Of a stretch of 64,000 nt of DNA, positions 1 through 11,800 are shown piece by piece. This DNA is from Dermatemys mawii (lineage: Eukaryota; Chordata; Testudines; Dermatemydidae). The stretch's first letter is position 1, and every line of letters starts with the position of its first letter. The notes under the pieces are model-generated. The model had not been told where the DNA came from. It ran no database searches and saw only the letters and a program-made list of their open reading frames with translations. The stretch spans positions 6,226,336 to 6,290,335 of the forward strand of contig ML677385.1 of NCBI GenBank assembly GCA_007922305.1, written 5' to 3'. The translations under genes and the position numbers were made by a program.

Positions 1-1000
1 CGGAGGGGGGGAAGCGGATCAGAACACGGCCTATTAACCTAAATGTTGTATTATCATTGTGGCCTACGGTCCTTCCCGTCAGACTGCAGGAAGAGAAGTG
101 GGGGTGGGTGGGTGGGGGGGGGAGCGGGGGAAGAGACGCGTCAGAAGGGGACTGCCGTGTGGGATCTGGGAAATAAACACGGTGCATCGCTCCCAGGCAG
201 CAGCGAGCAATGTGGTCTGCGTGTGACAAAGCCTAGCAGCCGTGAGCGATCGCTCTCCTGCCTCAGCCGAGGGGGCGGAGAGGCGGATGGAGGAAGCGAG
301 GAGGTTTCTAAATGTAGAGGCATCGTAGCAAGTCCCAGACTGAGCGAGAGAGAGTCCATCCGCGGGGAGGACAATTCTGCTAAACCAAGTGAAACCGCGT
401 TGCAGCGAGCACCTGGATCTTTTTTCTACAAGGCGTGTACTGATAATGAGAGCCGTTAATTGCGTTTCCTTGAAGGTCGTTTGAAGTTCCACGCCAGGTT
501 TTCTTCTCATTGCCAGCAGACAGTGTATTTGCTGTGTTTAAAATGTAAATCCGAGGCTCCCCGCGTAAACCTGACTGTCATGGGACCGAGGCGTGACGGA
601 TCCACGCTGGCTGTGTCTGGGGTCTGCACAGTGCAAACGGAGGCGGGCAGCTAGCAACGCACGGGTTTTCTGCTAGGAAACGCAGCTGGCCGAGAACGGG
701 AAAGGATGAGCTCGCGAAGGGAGCAGGAAAACGGGCACGGTTCTCCAGCAGAGCCGAGAGCTGCGTTTACCCGGCACGGACACTCCTCGTTACGCCCGGG
801 AAGTTTGATCTCTTCGCACAGACAACGTGGGAAGCTTTGGGACCGTTCTGTGGTGTGGGGGTCTTCCCAGCTGTGCGGATCACTAAGGGTAGCGTCCTTA
901 ATGATGTCGATTTCAGAAGAGCCCCAGCGCCCAGCTCCTTTATTTTCTCCAAATCGCTGCTTGCTTCGTGAACTTTTCTGATATTCTTTTCGTCAGTTTC
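1..1000. other. CpG-rich non-coding segment
   Basis: This left-edge segment is visibly rich in CG dinucleotides and G-runs and probably belongs to a CpG island that continues outside the window. Open frames occur on both strands, but none resembles a known protein and they overlap each other, as expected in GC-rich DNA. No splice-supported exon could be assigned. Its role is inferred to be regulatory only because of its composition. Confidence 0.45.
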
Positions 1001-1848
1001 ACTTGTTTCTCCCGAGCTCTGCTAGGGAGACCAGTCGAGGTCCCAGGCCACTTTGTGGACCTGTCTCGCTGGGATTTAGCACCGTACCGAATGGAGGGGG
1101 GGGGTCAGGGGACATCATTCTAGGGGACTCTGACATCCCCCAATAGAATGGCATTATTTTGCTATAGAGACCGAAACCTTCTGACCCTTGTGCGGTGGGT
1201 TAAGGGCTCAAGGGGCCTCAAGCCAAGTGGCAGGGATGTGACAGAGAATAAATAGCCCAATAGCCCTATCTTCATTTCTCACGTGAACAGTTAGGATTTG
1301 GCGCTGCTTTCTGTCTTCGGGATCCCGATGTAGGGGAGGGAGCGGTCGGCCAGAAGTCCCCTTCGCAGCAGGTGAGAGAGAGATTGTCACAGCCCGAGGG
1401 GAGCTTCAGGCAGAAAGAGCGCTGCGGGGAGGTGGCAGGGATATGTTCTTGTGGGAAGAGCCCAGTCAATTTGGGTAAGAAGTTGGGAGTGTGTGTGTGT
1501 GTGTCCATATATTGCTTTGCCGGTGGCTCCACGACGTTTAGATCACTACTACCTGACTTGGGTAAATTTCCCAGTGAATATGGGACTTGAGTAACCATGG
1601 AGCTGTGACCTCAGGGCCCCACGTTTCTACAGAGCTGACCTGGGATCTAACTAAAGGGTCTGTCTGATATCAACAATTCAGAGGCCCTTCTCCCCACCCC
1701 TGCCATGCCACAGAGTCATATGGCTGAGACACCTCAGTGTGGCACTGAATCACTGCACACATACACATTGCCTACACAAGACGAGGAAGGGCCTTGTAGA
1801 GGCTACAAAACAACATTTTTTCCCCACCCTTTTAATCACACAGCATCT
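1001..1848. other. Non-coding stretch without recognised features
   Basis: Mixed-composition sequence with few CG dinucleotides. The only structured element is a short GT tract at 1489-1504. No gene or recognisable repeat is seen. Confidence 0.5.
1489..1504 (+). repeat. (GT)n microsatellite, short
   Basis: Eight uninterrupted GT units, seen directly. Confidence 0.9.
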
Positions 1849-1849
1849 C

Positions 1850-2055
1850 TCCTGGGAGGATTGCAAAGTGCTGCACAAATATCAATTAATCCTCACAGCA
1901 CACCTGTGAGGTAAGTAAATTATTATAAGTGTATACAGATGAATAAAGTGAGGTAAGAGGGGTGGCCTGGCTACATGAAGTCAGTGATGGAGCTGGGAAG
2001 AGAAGAGAAGATTCCTGCCTCTCAGGTCTCTGCTGGCTCCAACCACTAAAACACT
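1850..2055 (+). mobile_element. MIR-type SINE relic
   Basis: The stretch follows the MIR/CORE-SINE order: a 'cctcacagcacacctgtgag' type block, a 'gatgaataaagtgaggtaag' type block, then a degraded 'gatggagctgg' and 'ctcaggtctc' tail. MIR is an ancient tRNA-derived SINE shared across amniotes. The copy is strongly diverged and its ends are approximate. Confidence 0.65.
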
Positions 2056-2059
2056 TCCC

Positions 2060-3295
2060 CTTGGAGATGATAGTGCCTCCAGCAATCACCTTAGCGTCCT
2101 ATAAGGGTGTGCCACAGAAGAAGAAAGCAAGGTCACCAGAAAAGGCCTTGGCTATATACAAAACTTGCACTGGTTTAACTAAGGAGGGGGGAAAGGATGG
2201 GATGGAGGAGAGAAAAGAAATGTGATAAGAGTGACGAGACAATATGTATTAAATAAGGGGGGGGGTCAATAAACAAATAGAAAAACAGAAAGAAAACCAA
2301 GGAGAAAAGAAGAGAAAAATAATCCATCCTACCAGAAATAGGGCCTTGCCTTTTGTTAACTGGAGATAGGAAGTGCTACTTCCCCAATAGCCAAGGTAGG
2401 CAAATGGAAGTAGGAGGAGTCATCCTGCAGCCCATCCCCTTGACTGTACTGATTGTGCAGAGTACTCGACTAAGCATGAAAATAGTACAATGGACTGTTT
2501 GCCTGTGTCAAAGAAAAACAAACAGTTCTTCAACCGAAGTTTTGCATTGCAAGGAATGCAGGATCAGTAATATTAAAGGTAGCTCTGCATCTCCCAAGAT
2601 GACCTCCTGTGCTCGGTTATATACGCCTCCGGGAACCCAACTCCCTTTTATCCAAGTGTGATATCAATGTAGTCTTTTACTCTTACTTACTTACTGCATT
2701 TACATACTAAAGTGAGCCCCCTTATAAATACCATCAGGCATTTACACTTCAGGTTTTTCTGCTAGTTCCAGTTGTAGGTATGGCTGTCTTCATTTCTTAG
2801 AAATGGGTTGCTTCAAGACGTCAGAGTCTGACCATGAAATTAAGGGTTTCTTTTTAAAGAGGATGCTTGAGCATTGTCACCAACACTTGTGTTAAGGTCT
2901 TCCAGTAGTATTTATTGTGTGAAAGATTTTCACCACCGAGGTACTTCATTTTCAGAATGTTCTCCATTATTTTATTTCACAGTATCAGCAAAGATGACTT
3001 CACAACCTCTCTGGGCGAGGCCTGATTCCTCCATTTTCATCACCCCCTGCGGTTGCATGACCCTGTAAGACGTATTATACCTGTCTGGGTCCTTTTTATC
3101 TCAAATCATAAAATATGTACACAAATTGCCCCAGACACTCTGCGAATAGTCTTGACTCAGCTCAGGGTTATCGTGGGTCGTCTAGAATTGGCAGTCAGCG
3201 GAGGATGCAGTAACAAGATTAGAGGCATCTTGAAACCTTGTGGAAGAGGAGGGATCCGGGAGAGAAATTAAGATTGAAGTTCTTCATAAATACTT
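2060..3295. other. AT-rich non-coding stretch
   Basis: Mostly AT-rich unique-looking sequence with an A-rich run near 2278-2325 and a short G-run at 2259-2266. No open frame looks like a known family, and no repeat could be named. Confidence 0.5.
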
Positions 3296-3299
3296 GCAC

Positions 3300-4880
3300 C
3301 TAAAAAAGCAAACAGAGCGGGGCGGCGTGGGGGAGCCTCTGCCAGCCTGCTATCTGGGGCGGAGGCAGAGAGATTTCCAATAGACCGATCATGAATCAAA
3401 CATATTGACGGCGGCGTTGGCTTGCTCGGAATTTCTGCTCTACGCGGCGAGGGGAGGCAGGATTTATTGTTATGGTTTATTACATAAAACAAACACAAGT
3501 GTCGAAAGCTCCGCTCCCTTGGCAAGCCCAGGGCGGTTTGACATTCACACACAAGCTCGCAGGCTCACGCCCAGCCTGGCACTAAGCGGCCAGGGCCCGG
3601 GGACTCCTGGCTCTGAACATAGCCCGTTCCCGGCCCCAGCGCCGGCCTGCAGCCCCCGGGCCGCAAACAAAAGCTCCAGCCGCACAGGGCGCGCGAAGCA
3701 GCGGCGCTGGGGCTCAGGCGAGGCGGGCCGGTGGGGAGCCGACCCGAGGCCGGAGCGGGCGGGGGAGGCTCCGATCTGGGTCACCGGGGTTGGAGTGGCT
3801 CTCGCCGCCGCTGCACAGATGGAGCCGGGGTCCCGGGCGGGCGGGCACCGAGCGGCAGGAGGCGGCTGCCGAGCCGAGCCCAGGTGCGCGCTGCGGTTTC
3901 CCTCCCGGCGCTTCGCTCTGACCCAGCCGCCCCACCCGCGCCTCCGCTTAACCCTTCCCCCGCCGGCTCGCCTGGGCTGGAGCCGCCGCTGCCGCGTCCC
4001 CCGCTGACACGGAGCGCGGCGGGGGGAAGGGGGAGGGGCTGAGCGCCGCCCTCGGGCCGCTCTGGTGAGGACCCGGCTTTGCACACACACGAGCCCGACT
4101 CAGGGCCAGCCGCCCCCCCCCCCCCCGGAGCTGCTGCTGCTGCTGCTGCTGCTGCAGCGGCTCTGGGCGCAGCCATGATTTCAGGGCTGGGAGCCAGCCG
4201 CCGCCTTCCCCTTGCTGGGGTGGGCGAGGGGACGTGGCGGGGCCGCCCCCGGCCGAGCTCGGAGCAGGCCCCGCGGGAGGCGGGGGGGAGGGCTCGGGGG
4301 TCCCCGGGGGAGGTGGATCTGGAGCGGTAAAAATAACTATTATTCTTCTCCTGCCCGCCCCCCCCCGCGCCGAGCCCTTTAATCAATTTCACCCGATTAA
4401 TTATTAATTTTACGCCAGTCAGGCTCGCCCGGGAGGAGCGGGGGGAGGGGAGCCCTGGCTGGCAGCCGGCGGAGTGTGGGGGGAGGGGAGGGGTGTGTGC
4501 AGGGCTGGCGGCTGGGCCCCGCGCGCTCCCTGGCCGGGTCACTTCGGGAACTGGGGGGGCCGCTCGCAGGCCTGTGCGTGCAGAGAGCAGCAGACGTCGC
4601 AATGTCGAGGCTGGTGTAGGCTGCAGCCGTCTCTTCCCTCCCTTCCCCCCCACCCCGCCCGGTGCAGGCACATCCCTGCAAGGGCCCGTTGCATCGCCGC
4701 GATGATGGATCGTGCCTGGCGGGGGTGATTTGGTGTTGATCGCACATTATCACTGGCAGGTTGGACTGGTTGCTGATGGACGGCTCCTAGCAGCGGCTCC
4801 TTCAGCCAGCCGGCCGGGGAAGGGAACAGCTCGAGCTGATCGCCTGCCTTTAACTCCGTCCCTCACCAGCACGCATAGGA
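3300..4880. promoter_or_regulatory. CpG island
   Basis: Dense CG dinucleotides, GC-box like runs, a 14-nt C-run at 4113-4126 and a (CTG)8 tract. The long frames on both strands (for example the alanine-rich minus-strand frame) come from GC richness and the CTG repeat. A possible splice donor (CTG|GTGAGG) lies at 4065 on the + strand. The block could be a promoter for an upstream 5' exon or a non-coding RNA, but no transcript structure is demonstrated. Confidence 0.65.
4131..4154 (+). repeat. (CTG)8 trinucleotide repeat
   Basis: Eight perfect CTG units directly after a 14-nt C-run and GGAG, inside a CpG island. The minus strand reads CAG, which produces poly-alanine in one frame and no supported protein. 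Confidence 0.95.
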
Positions 4881-5089
4881 CAGGCATCCCGCACAACAGC
4901 TCCCCGGGGAACACTTTCCTTCCTCCCACTACATTCAGCAACTCAGAGGCCGGGTTGCACCCTCCTGGCTCTAACACGCCGGCCGCTACCCAGGAGGGAC
5001 CTGGAGGGGCAGGTGATTTTCAATCCCTCTCTTCTCCCCCAAATGCAAACTAGGGACCACGTTTAATGCGAGCCCCGCATTGGCTCAGC

Positions 5090-5860
5090 AGCAATGACTG
5101 TGCGGGTTTTCAGAGGAAGAGCCCTTGCCCCGGCTCCCGCCGTGCTGCGCTCAGGGAGAATTTGTATGGAAGTGCAGCTACAAAGCCGGTTTCGTAATGC
5201 GCCCGGCTGCCAGCGCCCGAGCCCTTGGCTAACCCCTCGGAAACTAATTGCAGCTGCCTGTTAGCCCGCGCAGGGACTGGGGGGGGGGGCATCATTTAAG
5301 CGACAGACGGGGTGGCGGTAGCCATAGCGCGAGGCCTGGCTGGTTAAATCCTTCCTCCCCAGGAAGGCTTCGTGCGAGAGCTTTAGTCTCTAGCGAGCGA
5401 GGAGGGTAGCGGAGGGGAGGGTTAACCCTTTCGCTGCCCGCAACCAGCCCGTTCATTGGCTCCCTTCCGTAGCCATTGAGCCCCAAGTCAGGGGAAGCCA
5501 CTACCTCCCAATCACAATGGTTAGAGGCTGGGTGCCACGCATCTGCCCCTTTAACGTGCGCTTGTGTTTGGCGAGGGGGCGCAGCGCACGGCCTGGCTCT
5601 GGTTAACTCTTCCTGGGGGCAGCGCGCAGGTTGCTAGTGCTGAGGATTGTTTTCTGTTTGGAAACCGGAGAAGGGGGAGGTTATTGACAGGGAAGCGAGC
5701 GCTCGCTCGCTCTGGCTCCCGCTCTCTCTCTCTCTGGAGAGCTCAGCAGCTGCTCTCCAACAGGCAGCGCAGCGCCTTGAAATCTATTTAAAGAGAGGGA
5801 GAGGGGAGGAGAACAAAGGGGGGAGGAGGAGGGGACGAACCAGAGGCTCCGAGAGACGCG
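5090..5860. promoter_or_regulatory. CpG-rich block
   Basis: CG-rich stretch following the 3.3-4.9 kb island, with a CT-rich tract near 5721-5735. It contains a CTCF-like core (AGGGGGCGC) at about 5569-5585. No exon is supported. Confidence 0.45.
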
Positions 5861-7300
5861 AAAACGATGGATCAGCCGCTTTGCAGCGCGCATCGAGCTA
5901 TCACATCTGTATCCGTCCGATCGATGAAAAGAATGGATAATATTTGTCAGCTGCAGACCGTTTCTTCTCACTGCCCGGGAAAGGGAGGGGGAGGAGGACA
6001 GGCCATAGGCTGCTTCAAGGCCAGAGGCACTTCCTGCTCCATCCCAGTGAAATCTATGACCAGGAAAGGCCGGAGATTGTTGTTGTTGTTGTTGTTGTTA
6101 CTTATTTTTAGTATTGACCCGCAGCCAATTGGACAAGCTGCGGCGGTTCCAGGCCTGCGACTCAGCTGCAGGGCTGGAAAGGTTTTGTTGTCACAGCGCG
6201 GGGAGCACAAAGACGGATCTCCGAGTCCTCGTGACACAAAACAACACGCATCCAGCGAGAAGCGTTTTTCAAGCACGATTACACACACGCTGCATTTTTT
6301 GGCCTTAAGGGAAAAAATGAGCCCCCACCCACAGACGTCCCCGCCCCCTCGCCTGGTGCCTGCAGTTACGCTCTGAGTAAATAGTTCCCACACATGGTCC
6401 ACATTTTGCACAGCAGCAGCGTGTTTCCTCTCGGTCTCTCGTTGCTGTTTTCTGAGCAAGAAAGAGATTTAGAGGAAGTTAAAATCAGGCGAGCCGAGAA
6501 AGGGCTCTCTGTGTTACACACATCCTGAGTGAAAGCGAAAGCCTAGCCTTTTGGTCCTATAAGCATCAAGCTTTCACCTCCTTCACAATGTCACTCAGGT
6601 CCACGTTGGAGAGATCAAACTAATTACTTACACCCGGCGAGCCGGCCTCGCCGCTCGCTAACAATGCTCTTGCCAGCTCCAGGGAGAAGCCAGGGAGGAG
6701 GCGGCAGACACAGTTACGGCGCCCTGCTTTTCATTTTGAAAAAGTGCACTTATGTGGCTCAAGCAACCGCGGGCGGGGGTGGGGGGCACACAAAGTAAAT
6801 ACGTTTTAAATTGGGCTTTAAGTCCTGGCCAGTCTAATGGGGAAAATTCCATTCAGCCATGTCGCCTCTTCAGACACCTCAAAGGGCTGGCAGAACTGAA
6901 GGAGGATTCCTGCACCTTGGATACAATAGGGTGCCAAGCAGCGAAGCCCTTGGATTTGTTTGCTAAAATGGCGATTTCCTCTAAGTCGTTAATTTCCTTT
7001 CCCAGAGTACCAAGAGTATGGAAGGGGACCCGGAACAGGGATTTGTGTGTGGTGGGAACTGAAGCTTTTGTGTGTGTGTGTCCGGTGGGGATAAGGTCCT
7101 GTGTCCATGGTTGGGGGGGGGGGGAGGTGTCGTGCGGAGACACGCACTATGTGTCTGGACACGTGTGTAAAGGGCGGTGTGTTCTGTGTGGATCGGGTGG
7201 TTGGTTCTATGTGGACCTGGATGTGTGTGTTGGGCGGAGGAGGTGCAGGCGTGTGTCTGTAAATGGGTGTGCCATACCATTGTCTGCCGTCTTCATTTTC
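5860..7300. other. Non-coding stretch with simple repeats
   Basis: Moderate GC sequence with a (TTG)n tract near 6077-6099 and a GT-rich, G-run-rich stretch at about 7040-7265. No coding gene or named repeat family is recognisable. Confidence 0.5.
6077..6099 (+). repeat. (TTG)n microsatellite
   Basis: About seven and two-thirds uninterrupted TTG units, seen directly. Confidence 0.95.
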
Positions 7301-8700
7301 TCCTGGCCATTGTAGCCCGGCCGTTGTACCCACGTCTGCCTTATTGCTGCGGCCAGGAAGCTGATCGGCTGAACGGTGCCTGGGCAGGCGCCAATTTGTG
7401 GGCAGCTCAAGGACTCCGTCTCTTTCTCTCCCTTTCTGTGCCGTCTGCTCCCGCCACCCCAACCCCTCTCTCGCCAGCAGCCCCCCAAGAGCCGCACGCC
7501 ACACAGCCGCTCTCCCTCGGCGCTAAGCTGGGGTCTCCGAAAGAGATGCCCCTGCCCAGGCGTTTCCCAAGGGCCGCCCGCAAAGCCCCACTGTCAGCGG
7601 GGCGGCCTCACTGCGCGGCTGTGTCACACTGGCCCCGCGGCGGGCTTCGCTTCCTGGGAAGGAAACTTCGGAGCCGGGCGCTTGTGAGCTGGGTTGTTGG
7701 AAGAGAAGGTTCGGTCCAAGACAAATCAAAAAGCAAAGGCTTCCCCAGCGTCCCGCAGTCACTGGGAGAGCGGCCAGGGAGCTGGGCGACGTACCCAGCT
7801 AGCACACAGGGAGACCGGGCACTGGAGGGCCAGGAAGAGCTACTGCTGGAAACTCCCCCACCGCAGGGTCATTTCACGACACCGTGTTATTGCATTTGCT
7901 CTGAACAGCGGCTTGGTGTGGTCGACTTGTATCTCTCCCCAGCGGGGACGGAGAGGAGGCCACTGCAGGCATTAGCAGAGGAGAGCAGCGATCACAGAAG
8001 TCACGTCTGATACTGGACCTGTGCACGGAGCTCAAAGAGCCCCGGCTCCAGCGCGAAATGCCAAGGGGCAGGTAGCTGAGAGTCCAGCAGGTCAAAGGCC
8101 ATCGCCCCGGGCTCTTTGTCTGGAGGCAAAGGTCTGATTGAATGCGTGGATCACTATAGAGCAGCGTGCTCGCTCGACTGGGCGGATACGTTGCATTTTA
8201 CAGAAGCGCGTCCTTACCCCCTCCAGCATCCCTCCCCCTCCTCCAAATACTGCTCTCCCCTCCCCCTCCCGCTCCCCCCGTGACCCCCGGAACATCCTCT
8301 TTGCTGCCTGGGGAGAGGAGGGAGTTGGCTGACTTTGTGGCCCAGTCGAATGAGAGACCTGCCAACTAACGCCGCTTCGATTCAGTTCCGTGTTGTGCTT
8401 TACACGCCGAGCCGCAGCAGAGCCTTGGCCAAGCGATGGGCTCGAGACGCAGGGGATGGCAAACGGTGTCTGCAGCTCTGCTCTCTAGGCTGGCACTGGT
8501 AGCGCTTCACAGACATAGCACCGGGCAGAGAGGAGAGTCGACTGGGATGTCCCAAGGCATTCGCACTCTAGCTGGTCCTGCACGCCCTCCCCGACCCACC
8601 AGCTTCGCGGGCATCCCTCCCACTCCTCCCTTTCCTGCAGGACGATCCGCTCTGCTCTGGGGCTCCTCTTGTTTCTTGGTTGGTTCTGCTAATCGGATCA
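7300..8700. promoter_or_regulatory. CpG-rich block
   Basis: CG-rich DNA with a pyrimidine-rich segment near 8215-8280. The + strand frame of 277 codons (7177-8010) overlaps antisense frames of similar length and has no recognisable domain, so it is treated as a composition artefact. Confidence 0.45.
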
Positions 8701-10372
8701 GCTGCTTGCTGAATTGTGGAGATCGCGATCACTTAGTCCTGTATATTGCACCCCCCCAGCCCATAATGAGCAACTTGTTAGCTGCTCGTAACGTCAATGC
8801 CTTTCAAGGGAAGAAACAGCCACCAAATCTCCCTCTCTCTCACACACAATTCCCTGCTGCAGCCCCCAGTGCGAGAAGGACCAAGGAGGCAACAGCATAA
8901 TGGCAGGAAATAATTTGTCCGGTCGGGGAAATCACCTAGCAAAGCCATGTTATAAATCTAGAGCCGTAACAGAGAGCTTTGTTATGGAACAACCGGGAGG
9001 AAGATTTCAGGCACAGGACATTAGCAGTGTCTGTAACGTGTAGAACAACAACAACAGAGCGATCGCGGCTGTTTCACCAATGCACCCACGAACCGTATGT
9101 TCGATGATAGATGCAAAAAGAAATGGAAATACTTGCGAATACTTTAGTAAAAATGGCTTTTTTGGGTAGAAAAGCTCCGTATGCTTGGCAGGTATCTGTA
9201 ATGGCCCCGGGGTGGGGGTCGGGATGCGGATTTGTGGGGGACACGACCAATTGCAAGTTAAGATCGGGCTAAAAGTTTTTCATACCAAACCGGTTAGCTC
9301 CGTAGTTCCCGGTATAGCAAACTGCCTTGGTGTTACAACACGCGTCCTCACCGAGACTGTAAGCTCAGTCAGCGCTCACGTAGTTAGCGACCTACACATG
9401 CAGTGGGGTTAATGCGGGGCGGGGGGGGAACTGACTGTACAGTGCAAGAAAAGCAGAAGTCAGAGTCTGGAGCTTAATGAGAGACACTGGCGATAAGGAG
9501 CGGGGACAGAATTCCCTTCTTATGCCGTCGCAATTTTGCGCCTGCGCACTGCGGCTGTGCCGGGATCGTTCGCGTAGCTGACCGAGCTGCCGATCCCACT
9601 CCGGAATCTCGCTCCATCATGGCACGGTGTGAAACTGGTTGCTAGACCGAAGTGAATTTGTCTCAAACGGGGAATAAGGTGTCCCTTGTTCTGATGCCTA
9701 TGCACATTCAAAATTTCCTGAAGTCCTTTATTACACCAGTAAATATGGAATCAGAAAAGAGCCGTAGCAGTTTTACTACCATGCGCTCTATGTGTGGAGG
9801 TATCTAGTTCCATGACCCCAGGGGATTCGAATCGGTAGTGACCGCGATAAACCGAGTGTTTCACTTTTTGGACCATACCAGAACCATAACGTTATAACCA
9901 TTCCATTTGCAGGTTTCTATTTTGCATTGGGAAAAAATGAGAGAAACTACAGCTAGACTGCGAAGAACTGTGTCTCTGTTTGATAAATACCTTAGAAATG
10001 TAGCATTCCTTTTACTGACAGATGTTTTGTCAATCTCCAAAATTGCTGAGGAAGCATTTGAAAAACGTGTTCTGAGGGCAGAGAAATTAAAAGTCCGATG
10101 CATTAACTGGAGAAACCCTATAGTCGTATGGTGGTGTTTTTGTTTTTGAAAAGTTATTTTGTAAGTTGATCAGATGATTTGAAGTTTATCATGAATACTG
10201 CACCTTGGCCTGACTGGTACTATACAGTAGTTTGATAGCAGCACAGTGTGTTATGATGAACAATGCTGCATGTTTATTTATATGTAATCAGAAGTGATTT
10301 GATAAGTGCAATATTAAGGTAACTGTTTTGTGCCTTATACTTCCAGATATACAGTGGTCAGTAGTTGTGCTG
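8700..10372. other. Non-coding stretch
   Basis: Mixed sequence that becomes AT-rich after about 9700. Two overlapping antiparallel 80-codon frames at 9861-10149 match no family I recognise. No repeat could be named. Confidence 0.45.
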
Positions 10373-10410
10373 TCCAAATTATGCCTTGAATTCCAAATTA
10401 TGCCTTGAAT
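10373..10410 (+). repeat. Perfect 19-bp tandem duplication
   Basis: Two adjacent identical copies of a 19-bp unit (10373-10391 and 10392-10410), beginning TCCAAATTATGCC. Their identity suggests a recent slippage duplication. The sequence has no evident function. Confidence 0.9.
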
Positions 10411-10439
10411 GTCCTTGGCTCTCATAAACATTATTAAAA

Positions 10440-11215
10440 AAATGTGCTAGCAGCCCATGACTTTAGTATTCCTCTAGTTATTATTATTTGATTATTTGGA
10501 TGGGAGTAGTACCTAGGGTTCACAGTCAGGGAACAAAACCCCAGGGTGCTAGGCCCAGTACAAGCACAGAACCAAAAAAGAGTCCCTGCCCCAAAGAGTT
10601 TACAAACTAAATAAAAGACAAGAGACAACAGTTGGATAAAACAGTCAGCAGGAATACAAGAAAACCAGGAGACAATACTGGTAAGTATGCTTGGCAGGAG
10701 TCACTGCTCACCAATAGCCTATAATGTTGTCAAGTATTTTGTTGCCATCACTGGCAAAGGAAAGTTGTAAGGAGGGCTTTGAAAGAAAGTGATGAGATAG
10801 CTTTGCAGATGTTTAGAGGGAGATCTTTACAAGGGAGAAGGGTAGCATGGGAGAAAGCACAAGGGTGCTTGTTTGAAAATTTAAGAAGTGGGAGATGAAG
10901 GCTGCTATCATGAGGGTATTGGAGAAATCTCCACAAGGTACAAGAGATGATATTTGGTAGGAATAGGCCAAGGAAGACTTTGAAAGTGAAAATAGTTTAT
11001 GATTGATGGAATGGAGGATAGAGAGATACAAACATAGGGCAGACATGGTCTAAGCTAGAGCTAAAGAAATAATTATTGCAGTATTTTGAATGGATTTGAG
11101 CAAGCGGTGCTATCGAGTTTGTCAAGGCCAGAGAACAGGATGTTGCAGCAGTGAAATGGCAGATGATGAGATTCTGGATGAAAGGGTAGGAAAGACCATG
11201 CACTGAGAGTTTATG
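10440..11215 (-). mobile_element. L2/CR1-superfamily LINE relic, 3' part of the RT ORF and 3' tail
   Basis: On the minus strand, frames at 11203-10997 and 10936-10748 carry the C-terminal reverse transcriptase signature of L2-like LINEs. The visible motifs are 'LVKFSNKH'-like (here LLKFSNKHPCAFSHA), 'LPLNICKAISSLSFKALLTTFLC', and an upstream degraded 'IQNLII...C...SLALTN' stretch corresponding to 'IQALIISRLDYCN...SGL'. The 3' tail (10440-10610) reads, on the minus strand, as the usual 'aactctttggggcaggga' and 'gcctagcaccctggggt' blocks ending in TAATAATAA. Only the 3' portion is present (5' truncated), with several frame breaks, so it is a dead copy. The clade assignment (L2 versus another CR1-superfamily lineage) is an inference. 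Confidence 0.8.
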
Positions 11216-11800
11216 TGACTATCTTCTATAAAATCTGGATTCCTCCTCTGGTGTTCATGTATGCCAATGTAGCAGGATTCTACACCTCTTTTTCTTGTAA
11301 AAGTATGTAAATACTGCCTAATCCCTGTATTGTGATTTAGAACAGCATGCTGATTTTTGATATGTTCTGATGTCATTTTCCCTTGCACGGATAAGTCAAG
11401 TTATTCGGATTCATGTTCTGCTGTAAGGACATGTCAATATATTTTGATTTGATATGATTTGTTTCAAGAGAATAATTAAAAAACAACACTCTGTTGAGCT
11501 TTACTAAATTAAACACTCTTCCTGTAGAACTTCTACTGATGACTGCACACTATTTCATTAACAATCCCCTTGATGTATTGATTTTTTAATATTTGTATTA
11601 AATGTGGTGTAAAATTGAACTCCTGGGCTAGAAGATATTGTGCAAATCGCATGTCAAGACTCTCCCTGGATTGTTATATTTCTGTCAACAGTTGGAAACA
11701 GGCCAGGAAGTGAAAAATTCTCCATGGGTGGGGGGTGAAAGGCTGTATTTGGGGAACTGCAGGGTGTGTGCCTGGGGCGGGGGTAAAGGGACAAAAACAC
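11216..11800. other. AT-rich non-coding stretch
   Basis: Low-GC sequence between the LINE relic and the next CpG island. No gene, promoter or named repeat is seen. Confidence 0.5.

Noticed and set aside
3405..4671. Long frames on both strands (200 to 296 codons), including an alanine run
   Set aside because: They overlap in opposite directions in a CpG island, and the alanine run is the CTG/CAG repeat. No domain or splice support.
7177..8010. 277-codon + strand frame
   Set aside because: GC-driven, overlapped by several antisense frames, with no recognisable domain.
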